DNA of 64,000 nt from Stomoxys calcitrans (lineage: Eukaryota > Arthropoda > Insecta > Diptera > Muscidae), in assembly GCF_963082655.1 (NCBI RefSeq), contig NC_081556.1:67746727-67810726 (forward strand), read 5' to 3'. Shown one piece after another: positions 52,771 to 63,937 of the stretch (position 1 is the stretch's first letter; each line of letters opens with the position of its first letter). The position numbers were made by a program, and so were the translations under genes. Below the pieces are notes generated by a model. It worked only from the letters and a program-made list of their open reading frames with translations, was not told the DNA's origin and ran no database searches.

Positions 52771-53867
52771 TACGGTAGTCTAAGGCTTATGTCTATCATA
52801 TTCATACACACAATTACAATACAATTTCTCATCTCGGGATATGCGTTTCTACAGTAAACACCATTGTAAGTGAACATGCTTTCTTTTAAATAACAAATAA
52901 TCCAAAGGTATTAGCCAGCACTAAACATAAGGAAAATTCGTATACGCAAGAAAATAAATTTGAAAGCTATGCTGATGGAATTTCTCCTAAAAAAATCCAA
53001 AATGTTTACTTTTTTCCCCATCACAATCCCCCTACCCCAAATAAGAAAAAATTTTCCCCGATCACGAAAAAAAATCTCCTGTTTGGGAAATTTCCCCTAG
53101 TCTGGCAACACTGATGAGGGGTTAGTAAAGAGATTTTATGTTGGTTTTGTGTCTATCACCCAAAGCAATTTTGCCAATTGAAAATTGCATTATAATTCTA
53201 TTCATTGAAGACCTTGCTTGGACGCAACACAAACTAATTGAAATTGAACTGATATGAGTTTTCTTCCGCAATAGATTAATACCGGTATTCACGAAACTTA
53301 ATGAAGCTTTAAAGTAGATTTATTTGACAGTTCTATAAAGGAAATCTCTCAAACAAACCTAAAATATTTTTCTTTGACATTATCTGAAGACGAAATTTTA
53401 TTCAAGAGCAAACAATGGGGCCAAAAAGTTAAGTTTTCTTTTTTTTTGCAAACATTTATTTATTTTACAATTGTTGGTAAGAGCTGTTTCATAATAGAAT
53501 GTTATTTCGTTAATGGCACTATGCAAAAAAACATTAGAAATTTGATATTTTTCGGGTAAATTTTGGGCAAAATGAAATTGATCCAAATGCAACCATATGA
53601 CTATGCCTAAAGTTGTCAATGTTTACAGAAAGGTCATATGCGATATCGATTAATAGTTTATTGAATTCTTTTATAAATCTAATCGTTGACCGACTATCTT
53701 ACATCCGAAGGACATCGTGGTTCTCGGATTAGCTGTTCTGTCTATAATGTTCAGTAATCCCCCCACCTCACTTGAAATTCACACCACTCATTGATGTGAA
53801 AGAAATTTCCTTGCAGTGTTTTAAAGCCTTATTATTGAGAAAATTATCATTTGCAATCGTTGAACGA

Positions 53868-54830
53868 TGCTTAGGTAAGGTTAGGTTTTGTGGCAGTCTC
53901 ACTAAGACGTTTTCGTCCATTGTGATACCACAGGAAAAAGTTTCTACCGTTGGACCATCTAGATCGCTTCAAAAAGCCCAACAACTTGCGAATGCTCGCA
54001 TCCGCTAAATCAGAGAAGTTCTCAAAGTGATGAGAACCTAGAGTAGAACTACTTCTGACTGCCAGTGCGGGACACATACTCAGCAGATGTTTTATAGTCT
54101 ATTTTTACTCGACGTCCTCACAGCTTCTGCAAAAGTCGTTACTTGCACCCTTAGTCTGGCAGAATGTTTTCCGCTCAATCAGTCACCTGTCATGATGAAT
54201 ACAATGACTGAGATGTATGTTCTACACAGCAACAGCAATGCAGTGGATCTCTTCAAGTCTAGACCTCTGCAAGCCTTTCTTTTGTTTAGCCGAGAAACCA
54301 CTTCTACAGTATTTCCTCCAAGGCTGAAACTAATATAACGATGATCAGAAAAGCTGTAGTGATTCAACACTTTCCGATGATATTTTCCGATACAAAGGTT
54401 ACGTCCAGTACCTACTGTTTGTTCCTAGTAAAAGCTCGGTTTATTCTTTTTCAAGCAGCACCATAAAGCTTGATCGCGGTATCTCTGTGCATCGTCTGCC
54501 ATATGTAGGGAAGCCAGCCAGTAATGAGAATTGTTTATTTCAAGGGTGGCTACAATTGAATAAACAGTTCTTAGCGACGGAAGAAGAAAAACCTTTAGAC
54601 TCTCTAGGGAAGAATACGGGCTCTGTGTCTCCCATTCCCCGTATCCTTGTGTAGTTTAAATCCAGCAATTCTTAGTCCACGAACCATTCCACCACTCACC
54701 CATGATTCCTGGAAAGGAACAACGTCAAATCCAACTGCCATCAGAAGGACTTTTAGTGCCGCCGAAGCGTTGAATGATGATACTTATTATTTTTTAAAGC
54801 GGATCTTCATTTGCAACGTATTAGAATAAA
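53868..54830 (-). mobile_element. LINE J deletion derivative: endonuclease joined to 3' end, RT lost
   Basis: Minus strand from about 54830: endonuclease with VLLMAVGFDVVPFQESWVSG and GMVRGLRIAGFKLHKDTGNG, decayed middle, VTFVSENIIGK, then NHYSFSDHRYISFSLGGNTV (54370-54179). The RT and RNase H are missing; the sequence passes directly to the CCHC/C-terminal part (CPALAVRSSSTLGSHHFENF, SDLADASIRKLLGFLKRSRW; 54077-53871) and a short tail reading AAGGTTAGGTAAGG-like on the plus strand. Confidence 0.65.
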
Positions 54831-56689
54831 AGTTGTATATGACTTTAAACAGCAATCTGGCAAAGCGATTCAATTTCGATGGCTCCGTATAGTTACGCGG
54901 ACAATTGTTTTCACAGATTTTTTTTTATGAATATTTGCTTTTAAAAGTTACAAGCAAGATTTTGAATTTACCGCCAACTGATTTAACAAATGATTCAAAA
55001 ATTTATTTGTAGCATCGTTTGTGAACAGAAAGTTTTACGTTTTTATTTTAGAGAAATTCTTAGCTCCATAGGTAATTTTTAACGTCCTTAGTTTGTGCAA
55101 TTAGAAAAAAATGTGGGTCTCATGCGAAGTATTACAAAAGAGTATCACATTGAAATAAGAAAAACCACATTTTGTAAATTAATTTCTTTCTGCCTAATCG
55201 GAGATATTCTTTTTTTCACACGATGCACAGATAATATTTCAAGAACCTATAAGAAGAAAAAAACTAACTTCAACCACAATTTTTGTTTTGTTTTTTTAGC
55301 TCAATGGCATAATGGTAAACGCAAGGCGTGTGGCGTGCGGTGTACGGAGTACGGCTTTCGAGACAAAATCGCCCTGAAGTGAACATTTATAAGCATCTGA
55401 AAAAGATTTATTAGATTTTAGACAAAAACCAAGGAAGAGATAATCGAATGGGAGTTTTATTTCAATCGTTTATCACTTCTACGTGTACGTCGGATAGCAG
55501 TTATCGACCAAAAGCCAATGTTAATTGTTAGTGTTTATAGACGAAACCCTTGCTGTAATTTATCAATTTATCCATCTACCCATTTAATAGAAATGATTTT
55601 TTAATGATCCGTAAGTAGTGATCTTTAAACACCCCCACCCAAAACGATTTGTAATAAAAATCTAATTTGTAGTTCCATAATGATCTTTGGCTGGTGGTGC
55701 CTTTGTTTGGTCTACTATGCTGTTAGCCGGTGTGCTCGAGTTTTTATTGATTTCCATCGTCATCTCCTATTCCTTTTATAATTTTAGTGTTGCACATTCA
55801 TGAGTCTGGTGTTTTGTTGGCTGTGTGTGTGTGTTTTTTTTTTGCCATCATTTGTATGATCTCCTCAGTTGGACGGTTGGAACAGCATTGCCCCCTTAAG
55901 GTATCAATCAAAATATGCGCCCGACAATTCTGGCACAGGCCAAAACAAAACGTATGCAAGTGAAGACGAGCAGTAGATTGAGGGCGCAACGAACGAAAAC
56001 GGCCCTGGTGATGGACACAATGATTATGGAGTGTGACTGCGGACAGAAAAAGCAAAAACATTCACTAAAAGCAGGCCAAAGAACTTAATCGAAATATACA
56101 CTTTTTATGAGACCAAAGAATGTTCATTGCACCCTCGCAACAGATACAGTGAGAAGTCTGGCCAAATGTAATTAGGGAAGAGTTTCAGGGGATCCGTCGC
56201 CGTGTGGATATCAAACGGGCAAGGAAAAAGTTTGTTGCCAACTCACTTCAATGGCCTCGCTAGTGCTCAAAATTATATGAATTTATATTTTGTTAAGCCA
56301 CTAATGAAGTTGAGTTGAATATTCTACCACCCCACAGTGTCGTTAGTTCATAGTAAAATTGGTCAAAAATAGAAGGAGTTAACGTAAGTGGATGAAACTT
56401 GGCACAGATATTTACCTTCACCACTGATATGGTACAGGGTATTATAACTGAGTGCAATTGTTTGTAACAACCAGAAGGAAGATAAGTATAGCGATCCGTC
56501 TGTAATTTGTTTACAAAGAACAGGTAGCAATTTTCTTCCGATAGTCTTCAAATTTGGAACGGACATCATTTCTGGCCTAGATTTCGAACATTATGAAGTT
56601 TTTTTTTTTTACTTTTTTTTGTTACTATGTAATGTTTCGCCTCAACATATCAAACTGTAGCCAAATGTAATGTTTAATGTGTAATGTTT
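54831..56689. other. intronic DNA without recognised gene
   Basis: AT-rich to 55640, then mixed composition 55640-56270 with a (GT)n run at 55822-55833. Short frames (for example 56061-55798 minus) show no recognised motif. Confidence 0.35.
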
Positions 56690-57365
56690 ATGTTAACCCT
56701 TTAGCAACTTCGCCTAAGGTAAAAGTTCCTTTCTTTAGTTGTAAAACCATTAACTCTTTAATGGCAAAAGTGTTTCGATAGCCGCAAACGATTATTGGTT
56801 TAGCGGACCAATATTTATTCTCGTGCGCCTAGAGATAGGGAGAAGGCGAGTTTTTAAACGTATAGTTTAGTGATGGATAAAAAGTGGTAGGCGGTTGGTA
56901 AACTTGGAAATTGACAATTTTTAAAGTTTCGCCATAGTTACGTCCAATGACAAAAACCATTAAAGCAACATGGAAGTCTTTTAATATAATTGCGTATTAT
57001 AACATCGAAATGTGATCTGAAAGATTTTGATGGAAAAAATTGAGTTAGCATTATGTTACAATATAAAAATGAACTTGGCATCCTTTTCAATATGCACAAT
57101 ATATTTTAAAATTAGAAAGATTGTACATATACATAAGCATGACGGTAAATTAATTTAACAGTACAGAAAATCCAGTTGAAACCCCAAATAACAATTTATA
57201 TATCAAGAATGAAAGGTCTTGTCAGTGTAAAAAAACTGTATTTGCCACGTATTCTTGCAAGAATTTATCGCAAAAAACATGTACTTTTAATTAAAAGTTT
57301 TTCAGTCAAGAAGTTTACTTGGTGAAAATTTCTTTTATGTGAAACGACTTATTTTTTTGCGTGTA
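56690..57365 (+). repeat. 660-bp dispersed repeat, copy 1
   Basis: Shares ordered blocks with 60393-60560 and 62660-63255: ACTTCGCCTA, CGGCAAAAGTGTTTC-type, GGACCAATA, CCAATGACAAAAA-CATTA, TTCTCAATATGCACAAT-type, CAAGAATGAAAGG, ATTCTTGCAA-AATTTATCG, AAAAACATGT and GTGAAACGA. Non-coding. Class unknown. Confidence 0.6.
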
Positions 57366-58070
57366 TATGTGCCGATTTTGATAAAATTTTGTTAAGATAA
57401 AAAATTTAGCTCCATACATATTTTCGTCCGATTAAGACTAATATTGCAATAATTTGGTCAGTTCTCACTAAGGCTTCTCTTACGACTCTTCCGATCACTG
57501 GTAAATTTCATAGAAATCTGTTTAGATTTAGATACAGCTCCAATATATATGTTTCTCCCGATTTTCAATTTTAATGCCTTTGCTAACGCATTTATCAACC
57601 GATCTTTTCATAATATGCCACCACGATTTCTTCTATGACTTCTACAACATGTTAGAGTTTTGGTCGTAATTATACATTTCAAGTTTAAGCAAATTTTTGT
57701 ATCCAAATCGGATAGGTTTTCTATGTAACTGCTAAAAGCCGATCTCCCGATCAATGGTTTTGGCCTTCAAAAGACCAATTTTTCAGCTGACTATGCTGAA
57801 ACTTGGATCTGTACATTAAACCTTTCAAAGCTTGTGCCGAATCGAACCATGCTTAGATGTAGCTGCCGTATAGACCGACCTTTCGATTTGGGGTCTTAGG
57901 ACCATAAAATACATATTTGTCATCCGATTTCGCTGATCTTTGGAACGGAAACTTATTGAAGTCCTCTCTCCAAGCAATCTATGAATCCAATCTGGTCCTA
58001 TTTTCGTGTAGCCTTTAGAGCTCTCTAGACCATTTTTACTTTATATCTGGTTCGTAAATTGTTCTTCTAA
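57366..58070. repeat. decayed DINE-like/CCGATTT repeat region
   Basis: Repeated TCCGATT, TAGATACAGCTCCAATATAT, AACCGATC and GTAGCTGCCGTATAGACCGA blocks as in other DINE-1-like remnants. No termini recognised. Confidence 0.45.
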
Positions 58071-58409
58071 AAAATAAAAAAAAATTAGGGCAAACGTTTT
58101 TGAGCATTGTTTTAATGATCCACTTAAGTTGGGATTCACTTCCAGGAGTTCGTCTTACTAAGTATTTCAGTTTAAAGTAACTGTAAATTCCAAATGATCA
58201 AATTTTACATTAAAAAAAAACATACTGTCACATTATTTACATCCCAAACTTATCAACTGCAGACTTTCATACAGACGGTTACTCTACATATTAAAAATTT
58301 TGAGATCAGTTGCAGCTTTTATTGATCGTCATTAAACAATGAAAAAGGCATTGGCAAAAAAAACATTGGATTTGAACCCACATACACAAGGCCGAAAGTA
58401 GAACAGATG

Positions 58410-58475
58410 TTCAAGCTCCTCGATTTTGTGCGCTTCTTTTCCAATCTCTGACACCCAGATTCTACTTCATATATT
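58410..58475 (-). mobile_element. short RTE-like LINE 3' fragment
   Basis: CTCCTCGATTTTGTGCGCTT and CCAATCTCTGACACCCAGAT match the 7430-7490 region of the nested RTE-like LINE and 59930-59975. Very short. Confidence 0.45.
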
Positions 58476-58479
58476 CAAA

Positions 58480-59854
58480 CCAAAATTCACCTTTCCACGA
58501 AATGGAATGTCCTCAATCAAATTGCATCCAAAAACTTACATGGCGAATATGTTGACTTTCGCCATTTTTGGCGACGGTCGTGACACTGTGCACACCCTCC
58601 TCCGGTAGACGGTGGACATGACCATGTTATTTAATCACCTCGTTTTGACCCCAAAACATACGTATCTATGAACCAACCATCCCCAACGAGCTGATGAAAA
58701 TCATTGAAATTCGATCTACTGCATTCGTCCACGGATAGGGGGCTAGCATTTCTGGGTATACACTTAGGTTTGCACTCCTCCTCTTACATCTTACATACAG
58801 AACGAGTGTAGGAAGTTTGAGGTGTTGGTTCAACAGTCGGTGGTGGTATATTCGAATTGTGTGTTTTGCTCCTTTGGGTGGATGGACGGATGTACATGTG
58901 TATGGATGGATATATGAGTGTGCACACATTAATGTGTCATTTCAATCAACATTTGACTAAACGGCCGTCGTCATCATTATCACCCAGCAGCTCCCGCACA
59001 GGCACTCTGCAGTCAACAAGATGTGAAACATATGTTTTATAGCAGCATTCCCAAATATGATAGATGTATATTCCTGCGTGCAGATACTTTCTCAGTTTTC
59101 GTTGATATTTGATTCATTCGAAATTGGTCGGGAATTGGAAGCAGCACCTCCAAAGCATACTGTAGCTATGGTTTGCTAGCTTTTGATGGTTCGCCATAGA
59201 TGTGGATGTGACCGTCAAGCCGTAATGACATGTTTGGTGTCATTGGAATGCATTTGATCGAAATGTCAAGATGACATTTTGATAGGTGTAAATAATTGTT
59301 TAGGAGCATCATATCCATGGGGTATATTTCAGGGCGACTATCGCATCGGCACCCCAGAAAATTGTGACTGCAATTCGGAGACTTAATTTTCAGCCAAAAC
59401 AACAGCATCAACCATAAATGCAGTTCTTGGCATTGAGTTCATTTATGTAATGGCCATTCCTATTAGGAAAATCTTCGCCGAATGCATCAAATGTCATAAA
59501 GCATTAACAAATTTTAATTTGAAAACATTTCGAAATAAACTTTTATGATGTGACACATTGTGACACATCAACTGATGGATACAGTATTGAACGTCACTCG
59601 CTTGCCTGCAATTCTTAAAATCATGGGGAAAACATGAATGAAACTGCAGCCACAGCTAAGGACAATAAGAGAGCAGGAGCGTCTCGTGTGTGTGTATGAA
59701 ATGTCATTTTAATTATTCCGTTTTTTTTTCTGTGAATCACATCACATGAAATTCTCCGCACCGTGGAAAGAAAAGTTTGTACATGTTTAATGAATCAAAT
59801 CTTGGTGTTACAAAGTTTTTAGACTTCTTAGCTTTCGGAGTAAGGATTTTGTTT
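58480..59854. other. intronic DNA without recognised gene
   Basis: Mixed composition, low repeat content, TGGATGGAT/ATGTACATGTG motifs near 58880-58920. No coding motif recognised in the frames 58929-58666 or 59411-59166 minus. Confidence 0.35.
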
Positions 59855-60229
59855 TGCTTACTTTACTTTAATTTACTATGACAGAATATTTGTCCAAACA
59901 GCCGAACTTGGAATAGATTTCTAAGCACCTCGATCTTCTGCGACCCTCCTCCAATCTCTGAAACCAAGTTTCGAGATGTCTTTTACCACTTGATCCTTCC
60001 ATCGGAGTTATGGTCGTCCCGGTTAACGTGTGCCACAGGGAGCTTCTTCAATCATTCTAACAACATGACACAGCCAACGGAACAGTTGTATTTTGTTACG
60101 TTTAACTGTGGTAACGTCGTCATACAGCTCATACAGTTCGCGTTTCATACAACGCCGATATCATCAATATAAACTTGCCAATACATCTTAAGGAAAATCT
60201 TTCTCTCAAACACTCCAAGTACTGCCTCG
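59855..60229 (-). mobile_element. RTE-like LINE 3' end fragment
   Basis: The plus strand reads CTTACTTTACTTTAATTTAC (tail), ACTATGACAGAATATTTGTC, then CACCTCGATCTTCTGCGACC, CCAAGTTTCGAGATG, TCTAACAACATGACACAGCC and AATCTTTCTCTCAAACACTC. This is collinear with 7367-7750. 5'-truncated at about 60229. Confidence 0.75.
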
Positions 60230-60392
60230 ATTGACTCGCGAGAAATTCACGAATCACAAGAAAATCACAACTACCGGTTTATAGTTATACGGAATTTAAT
60301 TCAGTATAAAAATAGAACCAAAAATAAAACTTTTGGAAAATTTTTGGGAATTTTTTTTCTTTTTTTTCTTTTATTAACATATTAAACGTTAG

Positions 60393-60560
60393 CCATAAAC
60401 GAAGCGTTATTGAACGTAACTAACTTTGTTTATTTTAAGCCCTTTAAAAACTTCGCCTACGATAAATGGACGAATCTTTTGTTGTACAGCAAAAAACTGT
60501 TTTACGGCAAAAGTGTTTCAAGAGCCGCAATGATTTTACGTTTGCCGGACCAATAACTGG
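60393..60560 (+). repeat. 660-bp dispersed repeat, copy 2, 5' part
   Basis: AAGCCCTTTAAAAACTTCGC, CGGCAAAAGTGTTTCAAGAG and GTTTGCCGGACCAATAA match 56695-56825. The repeat resumes at 62660 after about 2.1 kb of inserted DNA. Confidence 0.55.
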
Positions 60561-61036
60561 CTACCTGTCATAAAGCCCAAGGGTCGTAAGGCCTAAAATC
60601 AATTTTGGGCGTTAATACCGCCCATTGGTCGTTGTGACCGCCCATATAGTAGTCATAAGGAGGACACACAAATCGGAACACAACGTCCATTTTTTAAGCA
60701 GTCTTAACCTCCAAAGCAAGGCAAAAAAAATTATATAATAATAAATAATAGTAAGTTGGGAAAATTTAGTTTTATTTGGGATTTACTACGTCGATATAGT
60801 TCGGAGATTGTTTAATTATGAAATAATTCCCGAATAAAGAAATGAAACAACTCCAAAAACGAATTTTTAGGGAGCTATTTCGTTTGTAAAAAACTGAATT
60901 TTTTTATCGAATTTTAGTGCAAAAAAATAAAGAAATATTTTGATTCAACTAAAAAGCGATGACCGGTCTGCACTAAAGTTCTGGCGGACGCATTAGCTTA
61001 CCATGCACAATTCCTTGTCCGTTTTGTCAAGTATTT

Positions 61037-61980
61037 GTTCAGGTTGAAAAGAGGGTGCATATATTAATCCGCCCCAGAGTGCAGATATTATTCACTATGG
61101 ACATACACCTTAGCCAGTAATCGGCTTGTTGTGCGCTCTAAAAAGTAAAAAAGTAACCTCGCGCATGTCTAGTATCGTGTCCCCACCTAAGTGCTGGTGT
61201 CTGTTAGCCGCAAAAGCCGGGCAATTACATAGGAAATGCTCCAACGTCTCATCATCTTCCCCACATTCCCTACACATGCTATCACTTGCCGCACCGATTT
61301 TGCATAAGTGAGCTCGTAGTCCTAGGTGTCCCGTTATGACACCAAAAGCTATACTGAGCTCATTCGTACTTCCTTTCAGTAATAGCCTCGTCCTCTCACG
61401 ATCCGGATCAACCCATAGGATTTTCGTCGTCCTACCGACTTTTTCGCTGTTCCACAGTGTTACATGCGCATTCGTCGCCCACTTCCTTAACTCGGACTGC
61501 GTCGACCCGAAAGGCTTCCGGTTAACCAAGTTTGTCGACAACAGTTCTCTGGCCTTCATTGCCAAGTCGTCTGCGCTTTCATCTCCCCTTACTCCGTAAT
61601 GGCCCGGTACCCAAACGATGCGGATTGTGCCATCCTCAGAGAATACGTTAATCTTCTTCTTACACTGCAATACTGTTCGTGACCTTACCGTTTTGTTTGT
61701 TATTGCCCTTATGGCCATTTTATTATTCATAAAGATGTTTACACTCGACTTCCTCGCATTAGTATCACATCACCTAACGCATTCCGTGATCGCCCGGCTC
61801 TGCGTCTGCAGGACCGTATTATGGTTAGGCAGTCTAAAGCAGATCTCAGTCTCTGGGTTCTCAATGTAGACCCCAAAGGCCCACTCTATCTTCAAGCTTT
61901 GATCCATTGGTTTAACATAATCTTCCAGACGGCAATACTAGTATTCCGTTAGTCCAAGACTTTGCCGCTGGCTTAGGCGG
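61037..61980 (-). mobile_element. RNase H-bearing LINE, copy F (5' truncated)
   Basis: Minus-strand 3' part of the A-E family: a very short tail (AGGTTGAAAAGAGGGTGC, only one AACCT unit), 3' UTR with a ~20-bp internal insertion near 61075, the CCHC region, RNase H, and decayed YTDGSK upstream, ending at about 61975. It lies within the split 660-bp repeat. Confidence 0.8.
61110..61730 (-). pseudogene. LINE F RNase H and CCHC open frame
   Basis: 206 codons, the best preserved RNase H C-terminal frame of this family: MAIRAITNKTVRSRTVLQCK, IRIVWVPGHYGVRGDESADD, LAMKARELLSTNL, GSTQSELRKWATNAHVTLWN, GHLGLRAHLCKIGAASDSMC and RECGEDDETLEHFLCNCPAF. GH and ADD are the last RNase H motifs; C-X2-C-X7-H-X4-C is the C-terminal zinc knuckle. 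The FTDSK aspartate just upstream is altered (MNNKM). Confidence 0.8.
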
Positions 61981-62157
61981 TTTGCATTTTAGCTTTGAAA
62001 TAATGAAATAAAATAATTGGGGGTTATTTCATAGCGCCGAAATCTTTTATTATTAGAAAATGGTAATAACACCCAATGTGCTTTATGACCGCTATATTGA
62101 CAGTTTTTAAGCCCAATTTAATTTAAGGCTTTATAACCGCGGGGCGTTATTCTCCTG

Positions 62158-62209
62158 CTACGCCAGAGACGAGCACACAATTGCAATTGTGTGCTCGTCT
62201 CTGGCGTAG
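62158..62209. repeat. 52-bp perfect palindrome
   Basis: Two 26-nt arms without a loop: CTACGCCAGAGACGAGCACA then CAATTG, followed by the exact reverse complement. Symmetry stops at both ends. No coding context. It lies between LINE F and the resumed 660-bp repeat. Confidence 0.95.
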
Positions 62210-62659
62210 GCTAGGGTTAGGACTACTTATTAAAGTGATGACATTTATACAACTTTGGTTTCCCTGTATCATATTTTTATGTGTTTTTATTTAAGATTAG
62301 ACAAAGTTAAACAATGGTCTAAAGTCGGACAATATCCTGCAATGGAATCTCAATTAGACAAAATCCTAAATATAAGGCGATTCAACAAAAAAAAAAACGT
62401 CAAGCACATAATGATTTAAAATTTTTTACAAAAATTCATTTCAAAGAGGTTTCTGTGTGACATTTTTCAATACTTAAATTTAATCATTAACAGGCAAAAG
62501 TTCATTCATTCCTGCAATTTTTGCGAATAAAAAATCTAAAAGTCATTACATTCTCGCACACAACATTTTTTCTTTTTTGTTTTTGGTTGAGCAATGCCAG
62601 TCAATATGTTGAGCAGCTCGGTTGAGTGCGGATGATAAACTCGGGAAGTAGTATTTAAA

Positions 62660-63255
62660 GTTTCAACTTAGGTACGAAAAGGCCAATGACAAAAATCATT
62701 AGAGCAACGGACAAAAGGCTGCCAGGTACAATAATTTCTAAGGCACATACATTGTTGGGTAATATTTGCTATTGCCATAAGTAATTCTTTGTTTTATAGC
62801 ATAACAAATACAGTAGATCATAATACAAAACCATTGTGGAGTTGAGCGAAAATGGAAGGCTTTTAGTATAAATTGAAAAAAAATACTGAGTTTTCATTGC
62901 CGACTGAGATCTGCTTAACAAATTTGAGCTTGAATTGCATTACAATATTTAATTGAAGTTGACATCCTTCTCAATATGCACAATCTATTTTAAAATTAAA
63001 AACAATATATACAGACATGACGTTAAATTAATTTATAAATAAAGAAACACTAATTAGCACTTCGAATAGCATATTGTATACACCAAGAATGAAAGGTATT
63101 GTCGGGGCAAAAGACTTTATATTTGTCACAAATTCTTGCAAAAATTTATCGAAAAAACATGTGGTTTCATCGTAAAGAAAGTCCAACATTTTTTACCAAA
63201 AATGTTTACTTCTGGATAATTTCTTTAAGTGAAACGAATAATTTTTTTGGGTGTT
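62660..63255 (+). repeat. 660-bp dispersed repeat, copy 2, 3' part
   Basis: CCAATGACAAAAATCATTAG, CTTCTCAATATGCACAATCT, CAAGAATGAAAGGTATTGTC, AATTCTTGCAAAAATTTATC and AAGTGAAACGAATAATTTTT match 56950-57355 in order. Confidence 0.6.
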
Positions 63256-63609
63256 TCGAAGAAATATAAATAACTTGGGTATACGATTAGTAAGCAACTA
63301 GCATAAATCGTTATGCAGGGGTGATACATTTTGTACCGTATGACTATTACTCGCTTCAAGGAGAAATATTTTTGTAAACATATGTCTTGTGATTTACGTT
63401 AGTCGTAATTTTCTTGTGAGCCGTGATTTTCGCGTTAGTCGTGATCTTCTCGTGAGTAATGTGATTTTAAGATTTTTTTTCCGCTATTAGTTGAAATCAT
63501 AAAAAATTATTCAATTGTCGATAATTTGGCAAAATTGTATTCTGAAAAACTAAGATTAAAAGACATGATGTAATATACAAGAATTTTAGGTATTTTTGAA
63601 ATTTTGAAG

Positions 63610-63935
63610 CTACACAGAAAAAAATATAAATCGGTTTTAATCTCGAAGTAAATGGATTTAACTAATTTGTAAATTGAAACTGTTTCAATCACAAAAATGA
63701 TAATATAAATCAAAAGTAATTGAAAAAACTGTCAATTAAAAAATTTGGACATTCAATTAAATGAATCATTGAAGTTTTTGAAACTTTCAATTAATTTTTT
63801 AATTGACCCATAAAAAAAGACAAAATAGCCTTTTATTGAATTTACTTAAGAACCAAAATTGAAAATTTTTTAAGGTTCGATTAAAAAAATTATTAAATCA
63901 ATTCCTTTTTATTGAAAATTACAACATTTTTAATT
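63610..63935. repeat. AT-rich TCAATTAA repeat region
   Basis: Many imperfect TCAATTAAA / TTTAATTGA words in both orientations, preceded by CTACACAGAAAAAAAT, which also occurs at 35711-35726. Possibly a degenerate MITE; no termini proven. Confidence 0.4.
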
Positions 63936-63937
63936 GA

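Larger units (their letters stand above)
51207..53113. mobile_element. 1.9-kb TIR element with 8-bp target duplication
   Basis: Left end CACGGTTGCCAGATTTTTT, right end (inverted) CAGTGTTGCCAGACTAGGGG. Flanks ATGAGAGG (51199-51206) and ATGAGGGG (53114-53121) match at 7 of 8. Both subterminal regions hold TTTCCCC/AAATTT motifs. No ORF. The size is mostly due to the DINE-1-like insertion 51368-52466 and a related fragment 52500-52770. 8-bp duplications fit hAT- or P-type elements. Confidence 0.65.

Noticed and set aside
55300..55385. GCTCAATGGCATAATGGTAA resembles the D-arm side of a tRNA gene
   Set aside because: No B box or acceptor-stem pairing follows within 80 nt; it does not fold as a tRNA by eye.
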